From the NCBI GenBank assembly GCA_963789075.1, contig CAWBJQ010000011.1:124001-188000 (forward strand): DNA of 64,000 nucleotides, read 5' to 3'. The notes below the pieces were generated by a model. That model was not told the origin of the DNA. It worked only from the letters and a program-made list of their open reading frames with translations, and ran no database searches. Positions 10,152 through 19,955 of the stretch are shown here, piece by piece. Within the stretch, counting starts at the first letter, position 1; each line of letters starts with the position of its first letter. The position numbers and the translations under genes were made by a program. Source of the DNA: DATATJ01 sp963789075. GTDB taxonomy: Bacteria; Acidobacteriota; Vicinamibacteria; Vicinamibacterales; CAVVIG01.

Positions 10152-11837
10152 GTCCCTTCACCTGCAATTGGCAGCGTGACCGTCACCGTCGTGCCCTCGT
10201 GCAGCTCGCTCGCGATCGCGATGCCGCCGCCATGATCCTTGGCGATGCGTGTCGCGATGGCGAGGCCCAACCCGCTGCCGCCGGAGACCGCCCGGCGGCC
10301 TCGAACGAACTTGCGCGTGACGCGCTCGATCTCGTCGGGCGGAATGCCGCACCCGCGGTCGGTGATCGCGATGTCGACGAAGGCCGACCGCGCACGCGCG
10401 CGGACGCTGAGCGAGCGGCGATCGGTCCGAATAGCGGATGGCGTTGTCGATCAGATTGTCGAGGAGCAGCTCAATCGCGGTGCGGTCGGCGCGGACGGCC
10501 GGCAGCGCGCCCGGGACGTCCACGTCGACCTCAAATCTCGCCGCCATCAGGTGCGAGCGAGAGCCGTCGAGCGCCTCGCTCACCAGCAGATCGACCTGCG
10601 TCGTCTCGAACGAGTAGATGTCGGCCACGTCGGTCACGCGCGCGTAGGCCAGGAGATTGTCCACGAGCCGGGTGAGCCGTTTGGCCTCCTGCACGACCAT
10701 CTGTGCATACTCGCGCGACGCCTCGGGGGTTGCAATGCGTCCGGAGGCCAGGGTATCGCCGGCGGCGCGGATGGTCGCGATCGGCGTTTTCAGCTCGTGG
10801 GTCACCGTCGAGACGAACTCCGAGCGCATCTCGGCCAGCTTGGCGCCCTGGCGCGCCGCGCGGCCCGTCAGGACCAGGCCGACGGCGAGCGCGACCGCCG
10901 CAAGCGCCGAGATGATCAGCGTGCGATCGGCGCCGTGGATGGCGGCCAACAGCGTGGGATCGCGCGCAACCGCCACCTGGACGATCCACGTCCGGTTCGG
11001 GAGATCGGGTGGCGGATTCAGGAGCACGAGGCGGGGATCGAAGAACATCAGGGCAAACGGCCGCTGGTTCGCCGGACCGGTCCGGATGTCCGGCTGGGTC
11101 CTGGTGACGAGCCCGCCGGCGTCGTCGATCACGGCGAGATCGAGCCCGGTGCCGGTTGTGCCGATGTGCGCGACCTGATTCGCCAACTCCGGAAAATAGT
11201 GGCGTCGAACCCAATCGAGATTGACCGTGAAGCCGAACACCCCCTCGAGCTGCTCGCGAAACGGATCGCGATAGAGCAAGCGCGAGACGACCTGATAGGA
11301 GGCGCCGTCGAGCTGCAGCTCGAAAATCGAGAAGCGTTGGCTGGCGGCGACGTCCCGTTCGATTCGCGCGAGAAAGCGCGAGGCGGCGTCGGGGTTCGCG
11401 GACACGGTGACGGGAAACCGCGTCGGGTTAGCCGACGCGGCCATCCAGGACGGAGGACGGTCGGATCGATTGAAGAACAGGACACGGGCCGGTGTCGCCG
11501 TCGTGCGCCAGCTGAAGAACGACTCGGGGTACGGATACCGCGCGAACGCGCTCGCGACCAGGTTGGACAGGTCGTACGGCGGGTCGAGCATGAACTCGTT
11601 GGAGTGTGGCGACGAGAGCACCAGATCCTGCACGCCGCGCATGTCGCGCGTGAGCGCCGTCACGAGCCGCTCGGCGGTCTCGTCAGCGCGCCGTGCGGCC
11701 AGCAGCGTCGAGCTCCGCTGCCACTCGCGGATCGCGTGATAACCGAAGGAGGTCAGCACGGCAATCGACACGCAGACGCCAGCGGCCATCCACGCCATCG
11801 ATCGCCGCAGCCACCCGATTCGGGACCAGTGCTTCAC
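10148..11837 (-). CDS. Sensor histidine kinase, frameshifted once
   Basis: About 560 residues. An N-terminal membrane helix (MAWMAAGVCVSIAVLTSFGY) is followed by a large periplasmic sensor region of roughly 260 residues and a second helix (LIISALAAVALAVGLVLTG). The HisKA domain carries His in VSTVTHELKTPIATIRAAGD, and the HATPase domain has the N box LLDNLIDNAIRYSD. One shift near 10430 precedes the G boxes (DRGCGIPPDEIERV and GGSGLGLAIATRIAKDHGGG). The GTG start overlaps the TAXI gene stop as GTGA, and the stop overlaps the regulator ATG. No HAMP domain is evident. The solute-binding lipoprotein encoded first probably presents the ligand. Confidence 0.9.
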
Positions 11838-12803
11838 CGGAGGAGCTCCCGTTCCCGGAAATATCGCGCGGCCCCTTCGTGGAGCGGAATCGGCGTTGCC
11901 GGAGCCTGTTCGAGATCGATTCGGCGCAGCGACTCTTGTGACGAGGACAAGGTCGGCAAGGACTCGAAGAAACTTCGCGTGAGGTCGTACACGAGCGCCT
12001 CGTCGAGATCGCTGCGGCAGACCAGGATAGTGTCCACGCCGATGGTGTGGATCGCGCCGCGCTGTCCCGGGTAGGTCTCCGCCGGAATGTTCGTGAGGCG
12101 CAGGAACGGATAGTTGTGGCGCAGCCGATCGATCGCCGGCCCCTCGATCGACAGCAAGGTGGCGCCGCTTCGGGTCGCGGCGCGCACGGATTCGGCGGGA
12201 AAGCCGGCGTTGACGAACATGGCATCGAGCGTGCCCGCCATCAGCCGGCCGGCCGCCTCGTTGAAGCGCAGCGTCTGGCCGTCGAAGACGCTCGGGGCCG
12301 ACGCCGTAGGCATCGAGCACGAGCCCGGCCGTGAGCGCCGTGCCGCTGCCAGGAGGACCCAATCCGACGCGGCGTCCGCGCAGCTGACTGACGTCGTGAA
12401 TCGCCGATCCGCCGCGCACGACCAGGTGCAGCGGCGTCAACTGGAGCACGGCGATCCCGCGCAGCCGATTGAACGGCTCGGAGCTCCCATCAAGCCGGCC
12501 CACGTAGGCGATGTACGCCACGTCAGCGAATGAGAGCCCGATATCGGATTCGCGAGCCTGAATCCGCTCGACGTTACTGACCGATCCGGCGCTGTCTTGA
12601 ATGACGATCTGGACTCCGGGCAGAGTCCTGCCGAACTCTCCGGCGAGCGCCTGCCCCAGCGGGTAGAACGTGGCGCCAGGCGTGCCGGTCGTCAGCCGCA
12701 ATTGTACGGGCGCTTGCGCGCGCGCGGCGGGGCGGCAGGCCGTCAACAGCAGCAGCGCCGCGGCCATCGATCCGACTCCCATCCAGAGGTGAGAGCGTTG
12801 CAC
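11834..12803 (-). CDS. TAXI-family solute-binding lipoprotein, frameshifted once
   Basis: About 320 residues. A short signal ends in the lipobox LLTAC. The TAXI (TRAP-associated extracytoplasmic immunogenic) fold follows: LRLTTGTPGATFYPLGQALA, VQIVIQDSAGSVSNVERIQA, and SDIGLSFADVAYIAY. One shift near 12315 comes before AYGVDP-like and FNEAAGRLMAGTLDAMFVNA sequence. GTG at 12803 is preferred because it gives a basic N-region; ATG at 12782 is an alternative. No TRAP membrane subunit (DctQM type) is nearby. Gene order with the kinase suggests a ligand-sensing rather than an uptake role. Confidence 0.88.
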
Positions 12804-12844
12804 GGCTGGTATCGCCTTGGGCGAACGATACCACAGCGTAAATC

Positions 12845-13729
12845 CTACAAACGATCGCGCCAGCGGTTGGCGGCGCTGAAGACGTCGGCGAGGCGCTCGC
12901 CGCTCGCCAAGTCGCGCCTGAGGTCCTGCAGCACGGCAATCAGCGCGTCGAGCGCCGGTCCGATTTCGTCGGCGTTGGTCGCCGTGATGTCGGTCCAGAT
13001 GCCGGCTGGACTTGCCGCCAGACGGGTCGTATCGATGAGCCCGCGGCCCGACAACGCGAGGCCCTCCTCGCCGACCGCGTCGCCGACCACCTGCATCAGG
13101 ACGCTGGCGGTCAACTGCGGAAGATGACTGAGAAACGCCAGCAGACGATCGTGTGCGCTCGCGCTCAGGACGCGCGGCTCTGCGCCGAGCGCGCGCACGA
13201 AGGCCGACAGCTTCTCCACTGCGGCGCCGCCCGCGTCGCCAGCGGGCGTGAACAACCAGGGACGCTTCGCAAACAGGTCCGCTCGTGCGTGCTCGAGCCC
13301 GCCGTGCGCTCCACCGCCCAGCGGATGGCCGCCGATGAACGTGAACCGCGGCGGCAGCAGACGCGCGGCATCGACCACCGCGCGCTTCGTGCTGCTGGTG
13401 TCCGTGACGATGGCGGGCGTCCGCACGTTCTCGTCGAGCGCGGCAAGCAGGGCGATGTTCTGCTGCACCGGTGCCGCCAGAATCACGAGGTCCGCCTCCG
13501 CGAGCACGATCAGGTCGTCGGCGGCGACGTCGATCGCGTGTAGGCGCATCGCGGTCTCGAGCACGTCCTTGTTGTCCACGCCGATCACGAGCGCCTTCGG
13601 CCAGATCTCCCGCGCCGCGAGCGCGATGGATCCGCCGATCAGCCCAAGACCGACGATGCCGATCTTCTCGAAGATGAGCGGCGCATTGGACGAGGACGCG
13701 CGGCCGGGTTGGATGACGGGTAGGTCCAT
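12845..13729 (-). CDS. tyrA: Prephenate dehydrogenase
   Basis: Intact, 294 residues. Oxidative decarboxylation of prephenate to 4-hydroxyphenylpyruvate in tyrosine synthesis. NAD-binding GIVGLGLIGGSIALAA lies near residues 23-38, VTDTSSTKRAVV near 105, and the catalytic-His block FIGGHPLGGGAHGG near 130. No ACT domain. The N-terminal 18 residues before IFEKIG are not family-like, but no better start is visible. Last gene of the aromatic supercluster, separated from aroF by an inverted-repeat element. Confidence 0.95.
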   Translation of the reverse strand: MDLPVIQPGRASSSNAPLIFEKIGIVGLGLIGGSIALAAREIWPKALVIGVDNKDVLETAMRLHAIDVAADDLIVLAEADLVILAAPVQQNIALLAALDENVRTPAIVTDTSSTKRAVVDAARLLPPRFTFIGGHPLGGGAHGGLEHARADLFAKRPWLFTPAGDAGGAAVEKLSAFVRALGAEPRVLSASAHDRLLAFLSHLPQLTASVLMQVVGDAVGEEGLALSGRGLIDTTRLAASPAGIWTDITATNADEIGPALDALIAVLQDLRRDLASGERLADVFSAANRWRDRL

Positions 13730-13730
13730 A

Positions 13731-13858
13731 TGAAATTGCTAATTGCAAATCGCAAATTGCTAATTGCAACTCGGATATTGGTCCGCGCCGGCGTATCGGT
13801 ACCCGAGGCTAGCCTGCCAATAACATTCTGCAGTTAGCAATTTGCAATTCGCATTTCA
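13731..13858. repeat. AT-rich intergenic inverted repeat
   Basis: The left arm (13731-13771) repeats AATTGCTAATTGCAAATCGC-type sequence, and the right arm (13828-13858) is its inverted counterpart (GCAGTTAGCAATTTGCAATT). The loop of about 55 bases is GC-rich. The arms are strikingly AT-rich for this genome. The element fills the whole tyrA-aroF spacer, and its right end supplies the TGA stop of aroF. Confidence 0.75.
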
Positions 13859-14932
13859 AGAGCCCCATCCCCGTCTCGTGACCGGTTCGAGGCAGATGCT
13901 GCGGCCGATCGCTGGAGCGATGATGCGAAGCTCCGCCATCAGGCGGTCGAACTGCGCCGGGAACATCGACTGCGCACCGTCGCTCAGCGCGTGATCCGGG
14001 TCGCAGTGGACCTCGATGATCAGGCCGTCGGCGCCCGCCGCGACCGCGGCTCTGGCCATCGGCGCCACCATGTCGCGCCGGCCGGCACCGTGGCTCGGGT
14101 CCGCGATGATCGGCAGATGGCTCAGCTTCTTGACCACGGGAATCGCCGAGATGTCGAACGTGTTGCGCGTCGCCGTCTCGAAGGTGCGGATGCCCCGCTC
14201 ACAGAGGATCACGTCCGTGTTGCCGCCGCTCAGCACGTACTCGGCCGACAGCAGCCATTCCTCGATCGTCGCCGAGATGCCGCGCTTGAGCAGCACGGGC
14301 TTGCGCACGTGGCCCAGCTCGCGCAGCAGCGTGAAGTTCTGCATGTTGCGCGCGCCGACCTGGAAGATATCGCAGTACTTGCCGATGACCTCGATCTGGC
14401 TCGCGTCCATCACCTCGGACACGAGCTTCAGGTTCTCCGCGTTCGCCGCCTCGCGCAGCATCTGCAGCCCTTCTTCGCCGAGGCCTTGAAAGCTGTACGG
14501 CGAGCTCCGCGGCTTGAACGCGCCGCCGCGGAAGATCTTCGCGCCCGCCCGGCGCACGGCTGCCGCGGCCGCGCGCACCTGCGCCTCGCTCTCGGCCGAA
14601 CAGGGGCCCGCCATCACGATCACTTCGTCGCCGCCGATGCGGACGTCGCCGATCGTGACGATGGTCGGCTCCTGCTTGAAGGTCTTGCTCGCGAGCTTGT
14701 ACGGCTCGGTGATCCGCAGGACCTCGTGCACGCCGTCGAGCAGTCCGACCAACGCGTGATCCGGATGCCCCTGCCCGACCGCCCCAAGCACGGTGCGCGT
14801 CACGCCGGTGGACCGGTGCACATCCATCCCCATTTCGATCAGCCGCGCGACCACTTGCTCGATCTGCGCTTCCGTCGCCCGCTCTTCCATCACTACGACC
14901 ATGGCGTCTGTTGCCTCCACCGTTGCTGGCAT
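13856..14932 (-). CDS. aroF: 3-deoxy-7-phosphoheptulonate synthase
   Basis: Intact, 358 residues. First committed step of the shikimate pathway (phosphoenolpyruvate plus erythrose 4-phosphate). An N-terminal ferredoxin-like/ACT-type regulatory domain (MVVVMEERATEAQIEQVVAR) precedes the barrel: VIVMAGPCSAESEAQ, FRGGAFKPRSSPYSFQGLG, KPVLLKRGISATIEEWLLSA, IIADPSHGAGRRD. This is the Thermotoga/Bacillus-like AroA-I-beta layout, usually feedback-controlled by tyrosine or phenylalanine. The ATG lies one base past the chorismate mutase stop. The stop codon comes from the adjoining repeat. Confidence 0.95.
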   Translation of the reverse strand: MPATVEATDAMVVVMEERATEAQIEQVVARLIEMGMDVHRSTGVTRTVLGAVGQGHPDHALVGLLDGVHEVLRITEPYKLASKTFKQEPTIVTIGDVRIGGDEVIVMAGPCSAESEAQVRAAAAAVRRAGAKIFRGGAFKPRSSPYSFQGLGEEGLQMLREAANAENLKLVSEVMDASQIEVIGKYCDIFQVGARNMQNFTLLRELGHVRKPVLLKRGISATIEEWLLSAEYVLSGGNTDVILCERGIRTFETATRNTFDISAIPVVKKLSHLPIIADPSHGAGRRDMVAPMARAAVAAGADGLIIEVHCDPDHALSDGAQSMFPAQFDRLMAELRIIAPAIGRSICLEPVTRRGWGS

Positions 14933-14933
14933 G

Positions 14934-15233
14934 TTACTTGGCTTGGTTGACCTGCGTCTCGTCGTGGACGATGCGCCGCTCGAGCGTGCGGGCTTCGTCG
15001 ATGATGCGCTCGAACAGCCGCGCGATCGCGTCCGGACCGAGCGGCCCCTCGACTGCGATGCCGCGCACGTGCGCCAGCACATGATGCTCGCGATCGGGCT
15101 GATAGATTGGGGCGCCCTGCTCCTTTTTGAGCCGGCCGATCTCGCACACTACTCGTGCACGCTCGTTCAGCAGGCGGACGATCACTTCGTCCACTCGATC
15201 GATGTCGTTCCTCAAATCCTCAAGCGTGGGCAT
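14934..15233 (-). CDS. Chorismate mutase (AroQ type)
   Basis: Intact 99-residue single-domain protein converting chorismate to prephenate. All-helical AroQ pattern: LRNDIDRVDEVIVRLLNERA, the Arg/Lys pair in VVCEIGRLKKEQGAPIYQPD, and ARLFERIIDEARTLER. The start overlaps the trpA stop by 14 bases. With aroF and tyrA after it, it forms the tyrosine branch of the cluster; no prephenate dehydratase is seen in the window. Confidence 0.92.
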   Translation of the reverse strand: MPTLEDLRNDIDRVDEVIVRLLNERARVVCEIGRLKKEQGAPIYQPDREHHVLAHVRGIAVEGPLGPDAIARLFERIIDEARTLERRIVHDETQVNQAK

Positions 15234-16042
15234 GTTCAGTCCCTGCCGGCGCCGCAGCGCCTTTCAACCACCGCACGTACGATTCAACGCGATCCACGAG
15301 ATCCGCCGAGCGGCCGGCGTCCGCGATCAGCGAGACGAGCGCGCTGCCGACCACCGCCGCCTCCGCGTACGCAGTGACCTCCGCCACGTGCTCGGGGCGC
15401 GAAATACCGAAGCCGAGCGCGATCGGCATCGACGTCTGCCGCCGGATCCGCTCGACCAGCGGTACGCGCGCTGGACGCCACCGTCGCACGGGCGCCGGTG
15501 ACGCCGAGCCGCGAGATGCCGTACAAAAACCCGCGGCCCAGCTCCGCCGCCTGCCGAATCCGTTGATCCGTCGTCGTCGGGCTGAGCAGAAAGATCGTGT
15601 CCAGGCCGGCGGCGGCCAGCGTTTCGCGAAATTCCGCGGCCTCCTCGATCGGCAGGTCGAGGGCCAGCACGCCGTCGACGCCCGCGTCGGCCGCGCGCCG
15701 TGCGAATGTCTCGACGCCCATGCGCATCAACGGGTTCGCGTAGCTGAACACGACGATCGGCGCGGCGACGTGCGGGCGGACCTGCGCGATCATGTCGAGC
15801 GACGATCGAAGGTTGCCTCCGGCGGCGAGCGCTCGCTCGGTCGCGCGCTGAATGACGGGGCCGTCCGCGAGCGGATCGGAAAACGGAATGCCGACCTCGA
15901 GAACATCTGCGCCGGCACGGTCGAGCGCCTCGAGGATCTCCGCCGATCGAGGCAGATCGGGATCGCCGGCCGTCGTGTACGTGACGAGGCCGCCCCGCTG
16001 CTCAGCGCGCAGACGTGAAAAGGTGTCAGCGAGGCGACTCAT
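15220..16042 (-). CDS. trpA: Tryptophan synthase alpha chain, frameshifted once
   Basis: About 270 residues. It releases indole from indole-3-glycerol phosphate. The catalytic Glu and Asp lie in ADVLEVGIPFSDPLADGPVI near residues 45-64; VFSYANPLMRMGVE and LLSPTTTDQRI are present. The frame changes near 15475 in a GCGCGCG tract, most likely a lost CG, after which ALGFGISRPEHVAEV and AAVVGSALV complete the barrel. A GGAGAGG Shine-Dalgarno sequence precedes the ATG, right beside a hairpin repeat that separates trpA from trpB. Confidence 0.93.
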
Positions 16043-16050
16043 GACACCTC

Positions 16051-16186
16051 TCCACCACAGATGACACGGGGGACACGGAGGAGCGATCTAACAAAGGAGA
16101 ACGACTCCGCATAGCCGAACGACTCAACGTCGAGAACACGTTGCAGAGATAACAGGATTGAACCTCCGTGTCCTCCGTGGTGTCTA
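16051..16186. repeat. Intergenic inverted repeat, CACGGAGGA family, between trpA and trpB
   Basis: The left arm (16051-16083) contains ACACGGGGGACACGGAGGAG, and the right arm (16160-16186) contains CCTCCGTGTCCTCCGTGGTG, its reverse complement. The unit is 9 nt. About 75 bases of unique sequence lie between. Its right end overlaps the trpB stop by three bases. The same family recurs between trpC and trpF and near 31.2 kb. Confidence 0.75.
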
Positions 16187-17387
16187 TTTGTCATTGAGCG
16201 CTTTCTCCACGCTGTGAACGTCCTTGTCTCCCCGGCCCGAGAGATTCACCACGATGTTTGCACCGGGGCCCAGTTCCTTCGCGAGCTTTTGCGCGTAGGC
16301 GATCGCGTGCGCTGACTCGAGCGCCGGCAGAATGCCTTCGAGGCGCGCGAGGCTTTGAAACGCTTCGAGCGCCTCCGCGTCGGCGACGTGCGCGTACTCG
16401 GCCCGGCCGATCTCGCGCAGCCACGCGTGCTCCGGGCCCACTGCCGCGTAATCGAGCCCGGCCGAGATCGAGTGCGTCAGCTCGATGTTGCCGTCGTCGT
16501 CCTGCAGAATGAACGTGCGCGTGCCCTGCAGCACGCCCGCGCTGCCGCCGGCGAACCGCGCGGCGTGGCGGCCACGCGCGATCTGCTCGCCCCCGGCCTC
16601 GACGCCGATCAGCCGCACGCCAGGGTCGGCGATGAACGCATCGAAGATCCCGATCGCATTGCTGCCGCCGCCGACGCACGCGACGATCGCATCGGGCAGC
16701 CGGCCGGAGAGCTCGAGGATCTGCGCGCGCGCTTCGCGTCCGATCACCGATTGGAATTCGCGCACCATCAGCGGATAGGGATGCGGGCCGAGCACCGATC
16801 CCAGCAGGTAGTACGTGTCGCTGACGTTCGTCACCCAGTCGCGCATCGCTTCGTTGATGGCGTCCTTCAGCGTGCGGCTGCCCGCCTCGACGCTCAGCAC
16901 TTCGGCGCCGAGCAGGCGCATCCGGAAGACGTTCAGCGCCTGGCGCTCCATGTCTTCGGCGCCCATGTAGACGTGGCAGTCGAGCCCGAGCAGGGCGCAG
17001 GCGGTGGCCGTCGCCACGCCGTGCTGCCCCGCGCCGGTCTCGGCCACGATCCGGCGCTTGCCCATCCGCGCGGCGAGCAGCGCCTGGCCGAGCGCGTTGT
17101 TGATCTTGTGCGCTCCGGTGTGCGTCAGGTCTTCGCGCTTCAGGAACACCCGCGCACCGCCCGCCTGCTGAGCGAGGCGCGACGTCTCGTACAGCGGCGT
17201 CGGACGGCCCGACGTAGTGCTTCAGGAGGCGATCGAGCTCTGCGGAGAACGCCGGATCCTCGCGCGCGACAAAATAGGCGCGCTCCAATTCTTCGACCGG
17301 TTCGACGAGCGTCTCCGGCACGAAACGGCCGCCGAACGCGCCGAAATATCCGCGCGCGTCAGGATCGCGCCGCGTAATCGATGTCAT
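16184..17387 (-). CDS. trpB: Tryptophan synthase beta chain, frameshifted once
   Basis: About 400 residues. PLP enzyme joining indole and serine. N-terminal RGYFGAFGGRFVPETLVEPV; PLP lysine in DLTHTGAHKINNALGQALLA; phosphate-binding CVGGGSNAIGIFDAF; C-terminal VVNLSGRGDKDVHSVEKAL. A single shift near 17200 separates the first 65 residues from the rest. The ATG at 17387 lies inside the 3' end of trpF. Its stop touches the hairpin repeat that divides it from trpA. Confidence 0.93.
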
Positions 17388-17993
17388 GCACCACCTCGAA
17401 AAGGGCGCGCAGCCGCCCGTGATCTTTGACGCCTGGCGATCGCTCGACCCCAGACGAGACGTCGATGCCGAACGGCCGCACGCGGGCGACGGCGTCCGCC
17501 ACGTTGTCGGCCGTCAGCCCTCCCGCCAGAATCGCGCGCCGGCGCGCCGCGATCGCCGCCGCAATCGTCCAGTCGACCGTCCGCCCCGTGCCGCCGCGGC
17601 GCCGCGGATCGTGGACGTCGAGCAGGGCCGTGACGCGCGCGCGGCCACGCGTCGGCCACGTCCGCTTTCGTCGCCTCGTCCACGGCAATCGCCTTGATCA
17701 CGGGACGCGCGAGGGCCGACGCGTACTCGACCGTCTCGTCGCCGTGCAGCTGCACCGCGCTCAGCCGCACCAGCGACGGCGACGCCGTTGACGTAGTCGA
17801 TCGGTTGATTCACGAACACGCCGACCGTCGTCACGAACGGCGGCAGCGCGCTGACGATGAGTCGCGCCCGATGCGGATCGATGAAGCGCGGGCTGTCCGG
17901 CCAGAACACAAATCCGAGCGCCCGTGCGCCCGCGGCCACCGCCGCCTCCGCGTCGTCGAGACGCGTGATGCCGCAGATCTTGACTAGGAGCAT
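17359..17993 (-). CDS. trpF: Phosphoribosylanthranilate isomerase, frameshifted
   Basis: About 210 residues. Amadori rearrangement in tryptophan synthesis. KICGITRLDDAEAAVAAGAR with the catalytic Cys is at residues 4-23; GFVFWPDSPRF, the VQLHGDE strand, TALLDVHDPRRRGGTGRTVD and AILAGGLTADNVADAV with FGIDVSSGVERSPGVKD complete the barrel. At least two net shifts (about 17650 and 17780). Overlaps the trpB start by 29 bases. Upstream it is separated from trpC by a hairpin repeat. Confidence 0.9.
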
Positions 17994-18010
17994 CGGGGTT
18001 CGCCCAGCCG

Positions 18011-18158
18011 ATTCACCACGGATGATTGATTCACCACGGAGGACACAGGAGGAACAATCCACTTTCTCGACACTCGAGTCGCCCGTCTTCGTCGGTAGCC
18101 GCGCCACGCAGCGGTCGAATCGTTCTATCCGCGCCTCCGTGTCCTCGGTGGTAGCCGC
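18011..18158. repeat. Intergenic inverted repeat, CACGGAGGA family, between trpC and trpF
   Basis: The left arm (18011-18052) has TTCACCACGG twice and ACCACGGAGGACACAGGAGG; the right arm (18131-18158) has GCCTCCGTGTCCTCGGTGGT. The element overlaps the 3' end of trpC: the trpC frame reads through the right arm and the loop, and the left arm supplies its TGA. Confidence 0.75.
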
Positions 18159-18934
18159 CAGGAGCAGCTTTCAGCATCTGCTCGGTCGCCGCCATGAAGC
18201 GCTCGCCGATCAGGAACGCGCGATAGCCCAGGCGCGCGGAGCCTCAGCAGATCGTCGGCGCTGCGCAATCCGCTCTCGCTGACCGCGATGACGCCACGGC
18301 GGCATGCGCGCGATGAGCTGCTCCGATGTCCGAACATCGACTTCGAGCGTCCGCAGATTCCGATTGTTGACGCCGATGATGCGCGCGCCAGCGTCGACGG
18401 CGCGAGCGAGCTCGTCCGCGTTGTGCACTTCGACGAGCGTGTCGAGTCCGAGAGCGGTGGCGGCCGCCGCGAGCGCCTGCAGCTCGGCCTGCGTCAGCGC
18501 GGCGACAATCAGCAGCGCTGCGTCGGCACCAGCCGCCTTTGCCTCCAGCAGCTGATACTCGGAGACGATGAAGTCCTTGCGCAGCAGCGGCAGATCCACG
18601 GCGCGCCGCACCTGCCGAAAGGTGATCGAGCGATCCGTCGAAGAACGTCGGCTCGGTGAGAATCGACAGCGCCGCGGCGCCCGCCGCCGCATACCCCTGC
18701 GCAATCGACGACAGGGTCGTACGCCGGGCGCAGGACGCCCTTCGACGGCGACCGTCGCTTGCACTCGGCGATCACGTTCACGCGATCCGTACGGCCGACC
18801 GCCGCCGCAAATCGGCCGCCGGTGATCGGCCGCACCGACGCGCGCGCGGCCAGTTCCGCGAACGGCTCGCGTGCCTGCCGCACCTCGACAATCCGGCGCG
18901 TGGCGGCCACGATCGTTTCCAGCAGGTCGCTCAC
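18031..18934 (-). CDS. trpC: Indole-3-glycerol phosphate synthase, frameshifted, with repeat-encoded tail
   Basis: Ring closure to indole-3-glycerol phosphate. VNVIAECKRRSPSKGVL, DLPLLRKDFIVSEYQLLEAK, ARIIGVNNRNLRTLEVDVRT, GVIAVSESGLRSADDL and FLIGERFMAATEQMLKAAPG are the expected barrel motifs, with shifts near 18640, 18725 and 18240. The GTG start overlaps the trpD stop as GTGA. After the normal end of the domain the frame continues about 40 codons through the hairpin repeat (GGYHRGHGGADRT and onward) to a TGA at 18031. The last part is therefore repeat-derived. Confidence 0.88.
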
Positions 18935-19953
18935 GCGAATTCGCCTCCGGTTGAAATCGACACCATCTTCGCGAGCGTCCGCCTGGCGTCGCCCCGATCG
19001 ATCGCGCGTGACGCCTGCAGAATGCCCTGGTCGACGGACGCTGCCGCGCCGGCGATGAACAGCGACGCGCCGGCATTCAGCAGCACGATGTCGCGCGCCG
19101 GACCGCGCTCGCCGCCGAGGATCCCCTCGATGATGCGGGCGTTGTCGTGCGCATCGCCGCCCTTGAGCGACGCCGCGGTCGCCTTGGGCAACCCGACGTC
19201 GGCTGGGTGGAGATAGAACGTGTTCACCGCGCCGTCGCGGCATTCTGAGATCTTCGTGTACCCCGTCGTCGTCAGCTCGTCGATGCCGTCGGCGCCGTGC
19301 ACGACCCACGCGCGCTCCGAGCCGAGCAACATCAGCGCCCGTGCCATCAGCTCGGTGAATTCGGCGCGCGGCACGCCGACGAGCTGCCGTGTGGCGCCGC
19401 CCGGATTCGTCAGCGGCCCGAGCAGGTTGAACGCCGTGCGGACACCGAGCTCCTTGCGCGCCTGCGCCGCGTGCTTCATGGACGGATGAAACGTCTGCGC
19501 GAAGAAAAACCCGATGCCGGCCTCCGCCAGACAGCGCTCGACCACCGCCGGTGACGCGTTGATCTTCACGCCGAGCGCTTCGAAGACATCCGCGCTGCCG
19601 GAGCGGCTCGACGCCGACCGGTTGCCGTGCTTGGCGACGCGCACACCGCTTGCGGCCACCACCAGCGCCGCGCACGACGAAATATTGAACGTGCCGAGGC
19701 GATCGCCGCCGGTGCCGCACGTGTCGAACACGCGATCGTAGCGCTTCGAGGTCTGCACCGCGTGCGCCTGCATCGTGCGCGCGAGGCCGACGATCTCTTC
19801 CGGCCGTTCGCCCTTCATCGCGAGCCCGATGAGCAGCCCCGCGATCTGCCCGGCGGCGGCGCGGCCTTCCATGACTTCCGTCATCGCGGCCGACGCTTCG
19901 TCGCTCGTCAGATCCTCATGGCGCGTGAGTTTTTCGATGAGCTCCGCAAACAT
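18931..19953 (-). CDS. trpD: Anthranilate phosphoribosyltransferase
   Basis: Intact, 340 residues. Couples anthranilate to PRPP. FDTCGTGGDRLGTFNISSCA near residue 76, AKHGNRSASSRSGSADVFEA near 105, and FNLLGPLTNPGGATRQLVGV near 160 are the diagnostic motifs. The ATG at 19953 lies two bases after the trpG stop, and the stop overlaps the trpC start. One of the few trp genes here with an uninterrupted frame. Confidence 0.96.
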   Translation of the reverse strand: MFAELIEKLTRHEDLTSDEASAAMTEVMEGRAAAGQIAGLLIGLAMKGERPEEIVGLARTMQAHAVQTSKRYDRVFDTCGTGGDRLGTFNISSCAALVVAASGVRVAKHGNRSASSRSGSADVFEALGVKINASPAVVERCLAEAGIGFFFAQTFHPSMKHAAQARKELGVRTAFNLLGPLTNPGGATRQLVGVPRAEFTELMARALMLLGSERAWVVHGADGIDELTTTGYTKISECRDGAVNTFYLHPADVGLPKATAASLKGGDAHDNARIIEGILGGERGPARDIVLLNAGASLFIAGAAASVDQGILQASRAIDRGDARRTLAKMVSISTGGEFA

Positions 19954-19955
19954 GA

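Noticed and set aside
10158..13769. A single 1203-codon minus-strand frame spanning TAXI, kinase and part of tyrA
   Set aside because: It joins unrelated genes through shadow frames and frame errors. The real starts and stops (GTGA and ATGA overlaps) separate three proteins.
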